Shown piece after piece: positions 22,212 through 32,092 of a stretch of DNA of 64,000 bases. Both the position numbers and the translations under genes were made by a program. The DNA is taken from assembly GCA_015057055.1 (NCBI GenBank), contig SVFE01000005.1:1-64000 (forward strand), read 5' to 3'. Every line of letters begins with the position of its first letter. Position 1 is the first letter of the stretch. The DNA comes from Lachnospiraceae bacterium (GTDB lineage: Bacteria; Bacillota; Clostridia; Lachnospirales; Lachnospiraceae). The notes under the pieces were generated by a model. The model saw nothing but the letters and a program-made list of their open reading frames with translations. It was not told the DNA's origin and searched no databases.

Positions 22212-22991
22212 ATGATTGGTAAGATTTATGAAATATATTCCATGTATACCGGAACCGGAATTGTCATGATGCTGTTTTTTGTCGGGCTGTTTTATTTGGC
22301 TTTTCAGGAGAAAAACCGAAGCGTCCGAACGATTTTATTGTACGGCAATATTGCGATTGTAATTTTTATTTTCCTTCCGCCGGTGTACTCGTTGTTTGTA
22401 AACTATGTGGATACATCTACGTATTGGAGATTATGGTGGATTCTTCCTGTGGGAATTTGTCTTGCCTATGTGGGAACGACGCTGATTCATAAACACAGGA
22501 TAGCAGGATTTATTTTGATTTTTGTGGTGCTTTTGTTTGGCGGACGTTTTATTTATAGCGGTAAAGGCGAGATGCAATTTGCGGACAATATCTATCAAAT
22601 TCCGGGCGAAGTCGTGGAGATTGTTGATTTTTTGGAAGAATACGAGGAAAATACCGTATATGCGGCATTTCCGCCGGAAATGTTACCGTATGTACGCCAA
22701 TATGATGTGGCGGTGCGGATGCCCTACGGCAGGGAAATGCTGGACGAAAATTGGAGCGGAGAAAACGGTTTTTATCAATTGATGTCAGAACTTCAACTGG
22801 ATTTTGTTAATCTGGCTAAGAAGTGCGAATATAACTACACACGATATTTGATTGTGGATGGGAATAAATATTATATGACTGCGCCGGAAGAGTGCGGATT
22901 TGCGCTGATATACACAGTGGACAGATATGAAGTTTATGAATATACGAACATTGACTGGGATAAAAGAAATGAAGAACTACAGGAATTGTAG
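22212..22991 (+). CDS. Membrane protein (DUF6077-like C-terminal part)
   Basis: 4-5 hydrophobic segments then soluble C-terminus; SD-like aaagga before ATG at 22212. Confidence 0.55.
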   Translation: MIGKIYEIYSMYTGTGIVMMLFFVGLFYLAFQEKNRSVRTILLYGNIAIVIFIFLPPVYSLFVNYVDTSTYWRLWWILPVGICLAYVGTTLIHKHRIAGFILIFVVLLFGGRFIYSGKGEMQFADNIYQIPGEVVEIVDFLEEYEENTVYAAFPPEMLPYVRQYDVAVRMPYGREMLDENWSGENGFYQLMSELQLDFVNLAKKCEYNYTRYLIVDGNKYYMTAPEECGFALIYTVDRYEVYEYTNIDWDKRNEELQEL

Positions 22992-23003
22992 TTCTTCATT
23001 TTT
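22968..23003. terminator. Bidirectional terminator-like hairpin between convergent genes
   Basis: aatgaagaactac / gtagttcttcatt inverted repeat with A/T flanks, overlapping the end of 22212-22991. Confidence 0.8.
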
Positions 23004-23012
23004 GTTTTGACT

Positions 23013-24134
23013 TTATTGCGCGGTTGTTTCCGGCTGGTAAATGAATTCCACGATATGGTCGGCGATAATCTCGCGTCCCTCCGCATTGGGATAACGTCCG
23101 TTTTCTTCCAGATAGGATTCATAATCGGAGGCATTGTAGTTCGGAAGGAAATAGTTGTCAACAAAGGCAACGCTTTGCTGCATGGCAACATATTTCATGT
23201 TTACCACGTAATCTCCTAAGGTGCCGATTCCGGTATTGTGGGTGTCTCCGCCTACGAAATTTCCATCCTCGTCTTCGACAAGGCAAAAGCTGGGGGAAGA
23301 AACAATAATCTGCATATAAGGGAAACGTTGCTGTAATAATTCGATTACGTCATCTAATGCGCCGGCCACGCTGTTTTCCAAACCATAAATCTGCTGGCTG
23401 TATACTTCTTCGCCAATCAGAGGCCGTGCAGCAATGTAGTCTTCCACTCCGTAGGAGATAATCAAGGTATCCACCGTATCAAAGTCGATAACATGAAGAG
23501 CATCCCAATAGTTATAATAATCGCCGTTATTTTCGATATTGCTTAGTGCGGAGAACAGCAAACTGTAGTCACCCATTTCGCCGCCGCAAATGGAAACTCC
23601 CACATAGTAAAGGTTGAAGGCGTCTTCGGCGTATTCAATCGTGTAGGAAGGTTCCTGAAGGGCAATGGTACTTTCGGGAAGTGCCAAAGCGGTTACATTG
23701 GCGCCGGTCTTTTCTGCGATTAAAGCAGCGATACCGGTTTCGTCCGTGCAGTGTGCAATGGAACTGTCTCCCAAAATAACGATGTTCTGTACTCCGTCAT
23801 CTACGTAGCCCTCCACTCGATTCGGATTAAAATCTACCCGGTAATCTTCGGATTCTACATCGTAGTTTTCGTTGGGATCGATATCGATAATGAATTCGCT
23901 TCCCTGATTCCAACGAATCAGTATAATGGCGGCACTAATAATCAAAATCACGATTGTACTGAGCAGGGCAATGTGGAAGTATTTGGCTTTTCCGTCGTCC
24001 TCGTCCTCCTCATCTTCGTCCTCGTCCTCTTCTTCGTAGTCCTCCTCGGCGGAAGGAGAAGCGGAGCGAGAATCGGTTTCCTCTAAATCAATCATTTCCA
24101 AATCGTCATCTTCATCTTCAAATTCTTTTTTCAT
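23013..24134 (-). CDS. Membrane protein with acidic cytoplasmic N-terminus, one TM, extracellular SGNH/GDSL-like domain
   Basis: MKKEFEDEDDDLEMIDLEE..., TM YFHIALLSTIVILIISAAIILI, NIVILGDSSIAHCTDETG block-I-like. Confidence 0.7.
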   Translation of the reverse strand: MKKEFEDEDDDLEMIDLEETDSRSASPSAEEDYEEEDEDEDEEDEDDGKAKYFHIALLSTIVILIISAAIILIRWNQGSEFIIDIDPNENYDVESEDYRVDFNPNRVEGYVDDGVQNIVILGDSSIAHCTDETGIAALIAEKTGANVTALALPESTIALQEPSYTIEYAEDAFNLYYVGVSICGGEMGDYSLLFSALSNIENNGDYYNYWDALHVIDFDTVDTLIISYGVEDYIAARPLIGEEVYSQQIYGLENSVAGALDDVIELLQQRFPYMQIIVSSPSFCLVEDEDGNFVGGDTHNTGIGTLGDYVVNMKYVAMQQSVAFVDNYFLPNYNASDYESYLEENGRYPNAEGREIIADHIVEFIYQPETTAQ

Positions 24135-24215
24135 AAATAATTCATCCCTTTCCTGCATTCGCTTTGCCGGTACACAAATATGATTGTATCACATTTTGGG
24201 CTCTTTATGCGAATC

Positions 24216-24551
24216 TTATAAGTAATAAATGCCGATGCCTGCCAAAATAATGCATACGCCTGCAATTTTTCGAACGGATACCTTTTCCCGGAAGAACAAT
24301 CGGGACAGTATAAGGACAAGAACAAACCCCAGGGATTCTATCAAAGGAACGGTTTTATATTCCAGCCCCCGATAGGATAATGTAGTGAGCAGGAGTGAAA
24401 TAAACGTCAGACCGTACCCGCTGATTACATAAGGGTTTAGGTATTGTCTCAAAAATGTAGGGTAATTCTTAGCGGCCCCCATCTTTAACAAAATCTGTGA
24501 AAAGGAGGCGATAAGAACAGAGCCGAATAAAAGAAGGTAACTAGGATTCAT
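24216..24551 (-). CDS. SMR/EamA-like four-TM transporter subunit
   Basis: Hydrophobic, ~111 aa; LGFVLVLILSRLFFREKVSVRKIAGVCIILAGIGIYYL typical EmrE/ArnE-F C-terminus. Confidence 0.8.
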   Translation of the reverse strand: MNPSYLLLFGSVLIASFSQILLKMGAAKNYPTFLRQYLNPYVISGYGLTFISLLLTTLSYRGLEYKTVPLIESLGFVLVLILSRLFFREKVSVRKIAGVCIILAGIGIYYL

Positions 24552-24918
24552 CGTGTACCTCCTTGGGACTGCTTTCGGAGTTAATTAAAATAATGCCGGC
24601 AGTAACTACGGCAATGCCGAGAAGATTTTGGGGGCTGAGATGTTCGCTAAACAAAAGCACGGCCCATAAGGAAGACCATAGGAGCGACATTCCGCGGTTA
24701 GCATAGGCAACGGAAAGTTCTACCCTTGCAATCATCTGCTGCCAGAGAACGGCATAAATGGCCAAAACCAATATTTCTCCTGCGTAAAGAGCCAAAAACG
24801 GAACGGAAAAAAGCTCGTAAGAAGACGCTAATTTTCCTAAAATTCCGGCACAGGTATAAATAACAACTCCCAGTTGCAAAAGCAGAATATGGGAGAGACT
24901 GATTTTCCGTGTCTGCAT
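24541..24918 (-). CDS. SMR/EamA-like four-TM transporter subunit (partner)
   Basis: GMSLLWSSLWAVLLFSEHLSPQNLLGIAVVTAGIILIN; overlaps 24216-24551 by 11 bp. Confidence 0.8.
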   Translation of the reverse strand: MQTRKISLSHILLLQLGVVIYTCAGILGKLASSYELFSVPFLALYAGEILVLAIYAVLWQQMIARVELSVAYANRGMSLLWSSLWAVLLFSEHLSPQNLLGIAVVTAGIILINSESSPKEVHDES

Positions 24919-25079
24919 GCAATAAAATCCTCACAAAATACATTATACTGTGGATGCTAACCATTTGTATTTTAGCATAGGAAAAAGGGGTTTTCCATAG
25001 CATTTTTATGAGAAATAGAGGGTTTATTCGACAATATGACGAAATGCAATTGCCAAATCATAGAAATCCCCCATTTTCC

Positions 25080-25109
25080 TTGATATATTGTGGTGTGGCA
25101 TGTTATAAT
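25080..25109 (+). promoter_or_regulatory. Putative sigma-A promoter for the 25224 gene
   Basis: TTGATA (25080-25085), 18-nt spacer, TATAAT (25104-25109). Confidence 0.6.
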
Positions 25110-25223
25110 GCATAGGTATTGTGGGTATAAGCGGTTTACATAAACGACATGCCTTGGGGAGGGGGAGTCGTGAAGTATTCTGCGAATTTGTGGGAAAAGG
25201 GAAGAAAGGTATGGTTAAGATAG

Positions 25224-28200
25224 ATGAAGAAGGAATTTGACATCATTGACCTCGATTTCACGGATGCATTACCTGTTGTGAAAGAAGAGGATACAAAAGA
25301 AAAATACTACAGTACAGAAGAGACCATTTCGGAAGAGAATTACGAAGCAGAAGAAAACACTGCAGGTGCAAATGTAAATGTAAATGCGAATGCAGAAGAA
25401 TTGACGATAAACGAAGAGGCCGCAGGTGCGGAAGTGTTTCAGGGTGAAGTATCGGTGGATACCATCATCATGAGCGGTATTGCGGATGCGGTGGAAGGAA
25501 TCACAAAAGAGAATTCGAACGGATATAACGGTGCGGTGATTTACGACAAAGAATCTACGGATAAGATTCGGGAAGAAATTGAACTCGCCTTAGAGTCCGG
25601 GGAGTTGCCTGCGGAAGAAGTAGCTGCGTTTGCAGCAGATGAAGAATACATCGAAGAAGAGTATATTGAAGAGGAGTATATTGAAGAGGAGTATATTCCG
25701 ACAGACGGAGAATATATCGAAGAAGAGTACGTTGAAGGAGAGTACGTTGAAGAAGCGTATGTTGCGGCGGACGAAGAGTACTACGAGGAAGAATACGCAG
25801 AAGCAGACGAAGAGTACTACGAGGAAAAATATGCGGAAGCGGACGAAGCATTAGAGGAAGAACTCTACGAGGAAGCATACGAAGAGGACGATGTACTGGA
25901 ATTTACCGATGTGGAAGATTTGCGGGAACGTCCGGTAAAAGAGAAAAGGAAGAAACAAAAGCAGGAGAAAAAAGGTTTTGTTGCACTATTGGCAGCAAAA
26001 TTTAAAGAGTTTGGCGTCGGAGACTGGGTGGTTGCCGGAACCGGCGTGGCAGTTTTGGTATTGGCGGTTATTACGCTGGTGTTCTGGAACGGAGCCAGAG
26101 AAACCGACAATCAGGTGGCTAATATGTACGATGTGGGCTACGAATTATCCAACCTGGGAATTGCCGGGGAGAGCGGTCTGCTTGCCTTTGCAGATGCCAT
26201 GTCCTCCTCCATGGTGGAGATTCCCGAGGAAGAGCTGCAGGAAGAAGCGGTCCTTAGTGAAATCGAAGTTACGTTTACCTCGGTAGAACGGGATTTAAAG
26301 ATTAAATTTATCAACGGCGCCAATAATCGTTTGGTGACAGACCTCTTATTTGAAGTGGTATTGACCGACGAGGACGGCGAAGAACTGACACTTCGGGACG
26401 AAGATTTGGATGGTATCATTTATGAAAATGATATGGAGCCCGGGGAATACGAAGTGGCAATAACCGAGATGGAAGGCTATGCTTTTGCATCTTATGACAC
26501 CACGATTACGGTAAAAGACCAGATTGTGTATGAAGAAATTGATGTTTCCCAGGAAATCCGCACAGAAGAGGAAGTTAATGTTGCCGTGGAAGATACGGCG
26601 GTGAACAATGCGGAAGAGGAAGCGGAATTGGAAGAGACCCCGGTTTTAACCGATACCGTAGAATGGGTTGAGTCTACCAGAACACCGGTGGGCGGCTCGG
26701 ATGGCTATCGGCAGGTGAACAGGGATACCATTCCGGAACCGGATTATGCTTCACGAAATGTGATTGAAGTGGATAACATTGTGGCGGCAGCAGGCAACTA
26801 TGTAGAAATTCATATGGAAATGCAGACCCTGGTACGGACCCAGTCGGGAAGTACCAGTGATAATACGGCGGAGGATGAGGATACCACCGGTGGCAACGGC
26901 GGTTCTGCCAGTGATAACGAACCGGGAAATAACAATTCCGGAAATAATAATCCCGGCGATAATGAACCGGAGGATGACGAGCCGGATGAACCGACAGAAG
27001 TGACGGCGACGGTAAGCATCAGCGGAACCCAGTCGATTTCCGTGAACGGAACAACAACGTTGACGGCAACGGCGAAGGCCGGCGGAAGTACTCTTAGCGG
27101 CGGCTCCTTTAGCTGGTCCTCAGATCGAACGAGCGTCGCAACCGTGAATTCTTCCGGTAAAGTAACCGGAGTAGCGGCCGGAACGGCAACGATTACGGCG
27201 GAATATTCATGGAATGATACGGCAAATAATAAAGAGTACAGCGGTCGGGCAACCATTACCGTAACAGTTACGGAAGAGAATGAAATAACGGTTTCCTCTG
27301 TAACGGTTTCTCCCACAACGGTGTCCCTGTCCGTAAACGGGGTGACCACTTTGGCGGCAACGGCAACCATGTCGGACGGAAGCAAGGTTACAACGGCTTC
27401 TTCCTTCACATGGAGTTCGGATAAAACCAATGTTGCTACGGTGGATTCCAGCGGAAAGGTTACGGCCAAAGGCGTCGGAACAGCGGTTATTACGGTAACG
27501 TATACAGATGAAGACGGCAACAAAAAGAGCGCAACCTGTACGGTTACGGTGGCAAACAGAACCGTATCCACGGTTTCGTTGAATAAATCAACAACGACAA
27601 TTACAAGGGGCAGTACGGAAACCCTTTCCGTAACCGCAACCATGTCAGACGGAAGCAAGATTACCAATGCATCCTCATTTACCTGGGAGAGCAACAATAC
27701 TTCTGTGGCAACAGTAAATTCTGCGGGGAAAATTACTGCAGTGGCCACCGGTGAGGCAACGATTACGGTATCGTATACGGACGAAGACGGTAACAAAAAG
27801 TCGGCAACCTGTACGGTTACGGTTGTGGCCAATCCGGCAGAGGATACCACATCGAAGTTGAAAGACCGGGACGGTAATCAGGTATATATCAGAAACGCAA
27901 ACGGAAATTATGTGGAAGCGGTTTACGCGGATTATTATACGGCATCTGCATTTTACATTGCGTCAGATGTGGAATATACTTATACCGGATGGCAGACCAT
28001 CAACGGGAATGTATATTTCTTTGATAAAAACGGTAATAAGGTGACCGGAGAGCAGATTATCCAGGGCGTAAGATATAATTTTACTTCCGAAGGAATCTTA
28101 GCGATGAACAACAACGGCGTGCTGGGCATCGACGTATCGAAATGGAACGGAACGATTGACTGGAACGCGGTACGAAATTCCGGTATCAGTTATGTTATTA

Positions 28201-28709
28201 TCCGCTGCGGATATCGCGGCTCCTCCACCGGTGTTTTGGTAGAAGATCCTATGTTCCGAACCAACATTCAGGGGGCAACGGCAGCCGGGCTTAAGGTTGG
28301 TGTGTACTTCTTTACCCAGGCAATCAATGAGGTGGAAGCGGTAGAAGAGGCCTCCATGGTGCTTAGCCTAATTCGAAATTACAGTATTTCCTATCCGGTA
28401 TTTATTGATACGGAGCGGGCCAACGGAAGAGCGGACGGTCTGGATGCGGCAACGAGAACCGCAGTGTGCAGAGCCTTCTGTGAAACTATCCGGAATGCCG
28501 GTTACTCTGCAGGAGTATATGCATCGAAGTATTGGTACTATGATAACTTAAATTATTCTTCCCTCAGCGGATATAATATCTGGCTTGCCCAGTATGCATC
28601 AGAACCGACTTTTAACCATCGCTATGATTTGTGGCAGTATACGGAAAACGGTACGGTAAACGGTGTTAACGGCCATGTGGATATGAACATCAGTTATTTG
28701 GGATATTAA
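25224..28709 (+). CDS. Large membrane-anchored GH25 muramidase: acidic repeat N-terminus, TM, SpaA-like domain, Big_2-like repeats, cell-wall-binding repeat, GH25
   Basis: EEEYIEEEYIEEEY repeats; TM WVVAGTGVAVLVLAVITLVFW; three Ig-like repeats (SVNGTTTLTATAKAGG..., SLSVNGVTTLAATATMSDGSK..., STTTITRGSTETLSVTATMSDGSK...); GWQTINGNVYFFDKNGNKVTG; GIDVSKWNGTIDW...[19 protein letters not shown]. Confidence 0.92.
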   Translation: MKKEFDIIDLDFTDALPVVKEEDTKEKYYSTEETISEENYEAEENTAGANVNVNANAEELTINEEAAGAEVFQGEVSVDTIIMSGIADAVEGITKENSNGYNGAVIYDKESTDKIREEIELALESGELPAEEVAAFAADEEYIEEEYIEEEYIEEEYIPTDGEYIEEEYVEGEYVEEAYVAADEEYYEEEYAEADEEYYEEKYAEADEALEEELYEEAYEEDDVLEFTDVEDLRERPVKEKRKKQKQEKKGFVALLAAKFKEFGVGDWVVAGTGVAVLVLAVITLVFWNGARETDNQVANMYDVGYELSNLGIAGESGLLAFADAMSSSMVEIPEEELQEEAVLSEIEVTFTSVERDLKIKFINGANNRLVTDLLFEVVLTDEDGEELTLRDEDLDGIIYENDMEPGEYEVAITEMEGYAFASYDTTITVKDQIVYEEIDVSQEIRTEEEVNVAVEDTAVNNAEEEAELEETPVLTDTVEWVESTRTPVGGSDGYRQVNRDTIPEPDYASRNVIEVDNIVAAAGNYVEIHMEMQTLVRTQSGSTSDNTAEDEDTTGGNGGSASDNEPGNNNSGNNNPGDNEPEDDEPDEPTEVTATVSISGTQSISVNGTTTLTATAKAGGSTLSGGSFSWSSDRTSVATVNSSGKVTGVAAGTATITAEYSWNDTANNKEYSGRATITVTVTEENEITVSSVTVSPTTVSLSVNGVTTLAATATMSDGSKVTTASSFTWSSDKTNVATVDSSGKVTAKGVGTAVITVTYTDEDGNKKSATCTVTVANRTVSTVSLNKSTTTITRGSTETLSVTATMSDGSKITNASSFTWESNNTSVATVNSAGKITAVATGEATITVSYTDEDGNKKSATCTVTVVANPAEDTTSKLKDRDGNQVYIRNANGNYVEAVYADYYTASAFYIASDVEYTYTGWQTINGNVYFFDKNGNKVTGEQIIQGVRYNFTSEGILAMNNNGVLGIDVSKWNGTIDWNAVRNSGISYVIIRCGYRGSSTGVLVEDPMFRTNIQGATAAGLKVGVYFFTQAINEVEAVEEASMVLSLIRNYSISYPVFIDTERANGRADGLDAATRTAVCRAFCETIRNAGYSAGVYASKYWYYDNLNYSSLSGYNIWLAQYASEPTFNHRYDLWQYTENGTVNGVNGHVDMNISYLGY
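25645..25890 (+). repeat. In-frame degenerate repeat encoding Glu/Tyr-rich (EEEYIE)n tract
   Basis: Tandem copies of gaagaggagtatatt-like units, then gacgaagagtactacgagga units. Confidence 0.85.
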
Positions 28710-28737
28710 CAATACAAAAAGAGAAAAGTGAGGTATG

Positions 28738-29823
28738 AAAATGAGAACTTATCTTGTGACAGGCGGTGCCGGGTTTATTGGTTCCAATTACATTCATTAC
28801 ATGTTTAAGAAGTATGATAATGAAATCCGCATCATCAATGTGGATGCGCTGACTTATGCCGGTAATCTGGAAAACCTGAAAGATTTGGAAGGACGTGACA
28901 ATTACACGTTTGTGAAAGCAGACATCTGTGATAAAGAAGCGATTGCAAAGATTTTTGCAGAAAATGAAATTGACCGGGTGGTGCATTTTGCAGCGGAAAG
29001 TCATGTGGACAGAAGTATCAAAAATCCGGAGGTTTTCGTGCAGACCAATGTTCTTGGAACGGCAGTAATGCTGAACTGCGCGAAAGCAGCATGGGAATTG
29101 CCGGACGGAAGTTTTAAGGAAGGCAAAAAGTTTTTGCATGTATCTACGGATGAGGTGTACGGGTCTTTGGAAAAGGAAGATGAATTCTTCTACGAGACGA
29201 CGCCTTACGATCCCCATTCGCCCTATTCCGCCAGCAAGGCAAGTTCCGATATGTTGGTAAAGGCATACATGGATACGTACAAATTCCCGGCGAACATTAC
29301 AAATTGTTCCAACAACTACGGACCGTACCAGTTCCCGGAAAAACTGATTCCCCTGATTATCAACAATGCGTTGCAGGGAAAGAAACTTCCGGTATACGGA
29401 GACGGAAAAAATGTGCGTGACTGGTTGTATGTCATGGACCATGCAAAAGCAATCGACATGGTGCAGGAAAAGGGACGTCTGTTTGAAACCTACAACATCG
29501 GCGGACACAATGAAAAGCAAAACATTGAAATTATCAACATCATTATCGATACCTTGCAGGAAATGCTTCCGGAAGGGGATCCCAGAAAATCCCTTGTAAC
29601 CAAGGATTTGATTACCTATGTGGAAGACCGCAAAGGACACGACAGACGTTATGCCATTGCACCGGATAAAATCAAAGCAGAAATCGGCTGGGAACCGGAG
29701 ACCATGTTTAAAGAAGGTATCCGCCTTACCATCCAATGGTTCTTTGAGAATGAAGAGTGGATGAAGAATGTCACCAGCGGTGATTATCAGAAATACTACG
29801 AGGATATGTATAAAAACAAATAA
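28738..29823 (+). CDS. rfbB: dTDP-glucose 4,6-dehydratase
   Basis: [64 protein letters not shown]. Confidence 0.96.
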   Translation, partial: KMRTYLVTGGAGFIGSNYIHYMFKKYDNEIRIINVDALTYAGNLENLKDLEGRDNYTFVKADICDKEAIAKIFAENEIDRVVHFAAESHVDRSIKNPEVFVQTNVLGTAVMLNCAKAAWELPDGSFKEGKKFLHVSTDEVYGSLEKEDEFFYETTPYDPHSPYSASKASSDMLVKAYMDTYKFPANITNCSNNYGPYQFPEKLIPLIINNALQGKKLPVYGDGKNVRDWLYVMDHAKAIDMVQEKGRLFETYNIGGHNEKQNIEIINIIIDTLQEMLPEGDPRKSLVTKDLITYVEDRKGHDRRYAIAPDKIKAEIGWEPETMFKEGIRLTIQWFFENEEWMKNVTSGDYQKYYEDMYKNK

Positions 29824-29842
29824 GTTTTTGCGTATGCTTATA

Positions 29843-29869
29843 ATGGGAACGGAATACTTCGTTCCCATT
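29843..29869 (+). terminator. Hairpin between rfbB and rfbA
   Basis: aatgggaacg / cgttcccatt inverted repeat; no long T-run. Confidence 0.45.
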
Positions 29870-29944
29870 TAGTGCGCAAATGGACTGCCAAATTTTGGAT
29901 GAATTTTAGATGAATTTTGGCGCAAAAGACAGGAGGTATGCCTT

Positions 29945-30814
29945 ATGAAGGGAATTATTTTAGCAGGTGGTTCGGGAACCCGTTTGTATCCGCTTACGAA
30001 AGCAATATCAAAGCAGATTATGCCGGTGTATGACAAACCCATGATTTATTATCCGCTGTCGATTCTTATGCTGGCGGGAATTCAAGAAATCATGATTATT
30101 TCTACGCCCCGGGATTTGCCGGTGTTTGAAGAACTTCTCGGAACCGGTGAGCAGTTGGGATTAAAGTTGTCTTATGCAATCCAGGACAAGCCCAGAGGAC
30201 TGGCGGATGCCTTTATCATTGGTGCGGATTTCATCGGGAAGGATTCGGTTTGTCTGATTCTCGGGGATAATATTTTCTACGGACAGAGCTTTTCGAAACT
30301 GCTTCGTAAGGTGGCGGAAAGAGAAAGCGGAGCAACTATTTTCGGTTATTATGTGCGGGATCCAAGAGAGTATGGCGTTGTGGAATTTGATGAAAACGGC
30401 AAGGCACTCTCCATTGAAGAGAAGCCGGAAAACCCCAGAAGTAATTATGCGGTTCCGGGCTTATATTTCTATGACAATGATGTGGTAGAGATTGCCAAAA
30501 ATGTGAAACCTTCCGCTCGCGGCGAGATTGAGATTACCAGTATCAACAACGAATATCTCCGAAGAGGAACTCTTCAGGTAGAAACCTTAGGACGGGGATT
30601 TGCGTGGTTGGATACGGGAAATCATGATGCGCTTCTTGATGCGGCGGATTTTGTGGCTGCATTCCAGAAGAGACAGGGACTTTATATTTCCTGCATTGAG
30701 GAGATTGCATATAAACGCGGATTTATTGACAAACAGCAGTTGCTTGATTTGGCAGAGCCGCTGATGAAGACAGATTACGGTAAATATTTGGCAGAGGTAG
30801 CAAATGGACTCTAA
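29945..30814 (+). CDS. rfbA: Glucose-1-phosphate thymidylyltransferase
   Basis: [63 protein letters not shown]. Confidence 0.97.
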   Translation: MKGIILAGGSGTRLYPLTKAISKQIMPVYDKPMIYYPLSILMLAGIQEIMIISTPRDLPVFEELLGTGEQLGLKLSYAIQDKPRGLADAFIIGADFIGKDSVCLILGDNIFYGQSFSKLLRKVAERESGATIFGYYVRDPREYGVVEFDENGKALSIEEKPENPRSNYAVPGLYFYDNDVVEIAKNVKPSARGEIEITSINNEYLRRGTLQVETLGRGFAWLDTGNHDALLDAADFVAAFQKRQGLYISCIEEIAYKRGFIDKQQLLDLAEPLMKTDYGKYLAEVANGL

Positions 30815-32066
30815 GCTTAGAAATCAGGCAGTGCTTGCGGTGCTGGGAGTAATTGCACTGATCGTTGTTATGGTTTTATACGTAAATAAGGATGCCGGAA
30901 GGGAAGATGCATTGGCCGTATCAACCAATACTGCAGTAAATGCGGAAGGGGAGGTATACGGGCCGAACCTGTCTCAGGAGGAGTTACAGGCCTTTTTGCA
31001 GGATGAGACATTTTTTGATCCGGAGCCGACGCCGGACTATTCCCTTTCCGTAAATGATGCGGGGGACCCCATGTTGTATCTGGTGGCTACCAGCATGCAG
31101 AGGGACATCCGCATTTCCGTGGTAAATGGTGACGGAGAGGTGGTTTCAGGCGAATCCTTCTTTGTGACTGTGGACGGAGAGGGCGAATACAAGGATTTGG
31201 ATCAGGACGGTCTGATTTATATTCCGGATTTGTCGGCAGGGGATTATTTCGTTTCCTTGGAACCAATCGATGGCTATGAAGTGCCGGAGGACCCCATGCG
31301 GGTAACCGTTAAGGAGCAGCTGGAATATGCCGTAATTGATGATATTTCCTTTCATATCCTGACGGAAGATGAGATTAACGTTACCCTGGAGGATACGCAG
31401 GAATCTTCAGCGGAAGCAGATGCGGAAGAAACGGAGCATACCGAACAACTGAGGCCGGAAAATGCCGCCTTTGGAATCGACGTTTCTAAATGGCAAGGCG
31501 ATATCAATTGGGCGGAAGTTGCTGCCGCAGGAGTGGAGTTTGTTATTATTCGATGCGGCTATCGCGGTTCTTCCAGCGGATGTCTGGTAGTGGACCCCTA
31601 TTTTATAGAGAATATCGAAGGGGCGAAGGCGGCTGGTCTGGACGTGGGCGTATATTTCTTTACCCAGGCTATTAATGAGGTGGAAGCGGTGGAAGAAGCT
31701 TCCATGGTGGTATCCCTTTGCGAGAATTACGATTTGGACTATCCGGTGTTTATTGATACGGAAGGTGCCGGGGGAAACGGAAGAGCGGATGGTTTGGATG
31801 CGGAGACCAGAACCCTGGTGTGTGAGGCCTTTTGTGAAACCGTACAGAGCGCAGGATATCATGCCGGCGTATATGCAAGCCGTAACTGGTATTATAACCA
31901 GTTGGAAGACGAACGACTTTCCACCTATGTTTTATGGGTGGCGGAATATCGGGAGGAGCCACTGTATACGGGAAATTACAGTTTGTGGCAGTATACCTCT
32001 TCCGGTAGCGTAAACGGAATCAATACCAGAGTGGATTTGAATATCAGTTATTTTGATGTAGAATAA
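30804..32066 (+). CDS. Membrane-anchored GH25 muramidase-like protein
   Basis: N-terminal [21 protein letters not shown]; SpaA-like domain; [16 protein letters not shown]...[21 protein letters not shown]. Confidence 0.9.
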   Translation: MDSKLRNQAVLAVLGVIALIVVMVLYVNKDAGREDALAVSTNTAVNAEGEVYGPNLSQEELQAFLQDETFFDPEPTPDYSLSVNDAGDPMLYLVATSMQRDIRISVVNGDGEVVSGESFFVTVDGEGEYKDLDQDGLIYIPDLSAGDYFVSLEPIDGYEVPEDPMRVTVKEQLEYAVIDDISFHILTEDEINVTLEDTQESSAEADAEETEHTEQLRPENAAFGIDVSKWQGDINWAEVAAAGVEFVIIRCGYRGSSSGCLVVDPYFIENIEGAKAAGLDVGVYFFTQAINEVEAVEEASMVVSLCENYDLDYPVFIDTEGAGGNGRADGLDAETRTLVCEAFCETVQSAGYHAGVYASRNWYYNQLEDERLSTYVLWVAEYREEPLYTGNYSLWQYTSSGSVNGINTRVDLNISYFDVE

Positions 32067-32092
32067 TTTATTTGAGACGGAGGAAAATTTTA

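Noticed and set aside
25645-25890. CRISPR-like tandem repeats
   Set aside because: Repeats are contiguous, in frame and coding; no spacers and no cas genes in window
26810-27850. 346-aa ORF on minus strand
   Set aside because: Lies opposite the Big_2-like repeats of the 25224 gene; Val/Thr-rich shadow of repetitive Thr/Ser codons, no recognisable domain or SD
28690-29868. 392-aa ORF on minus strand
   Set aside because: Fully antisense to rfbB; composition typical of a shadow frame
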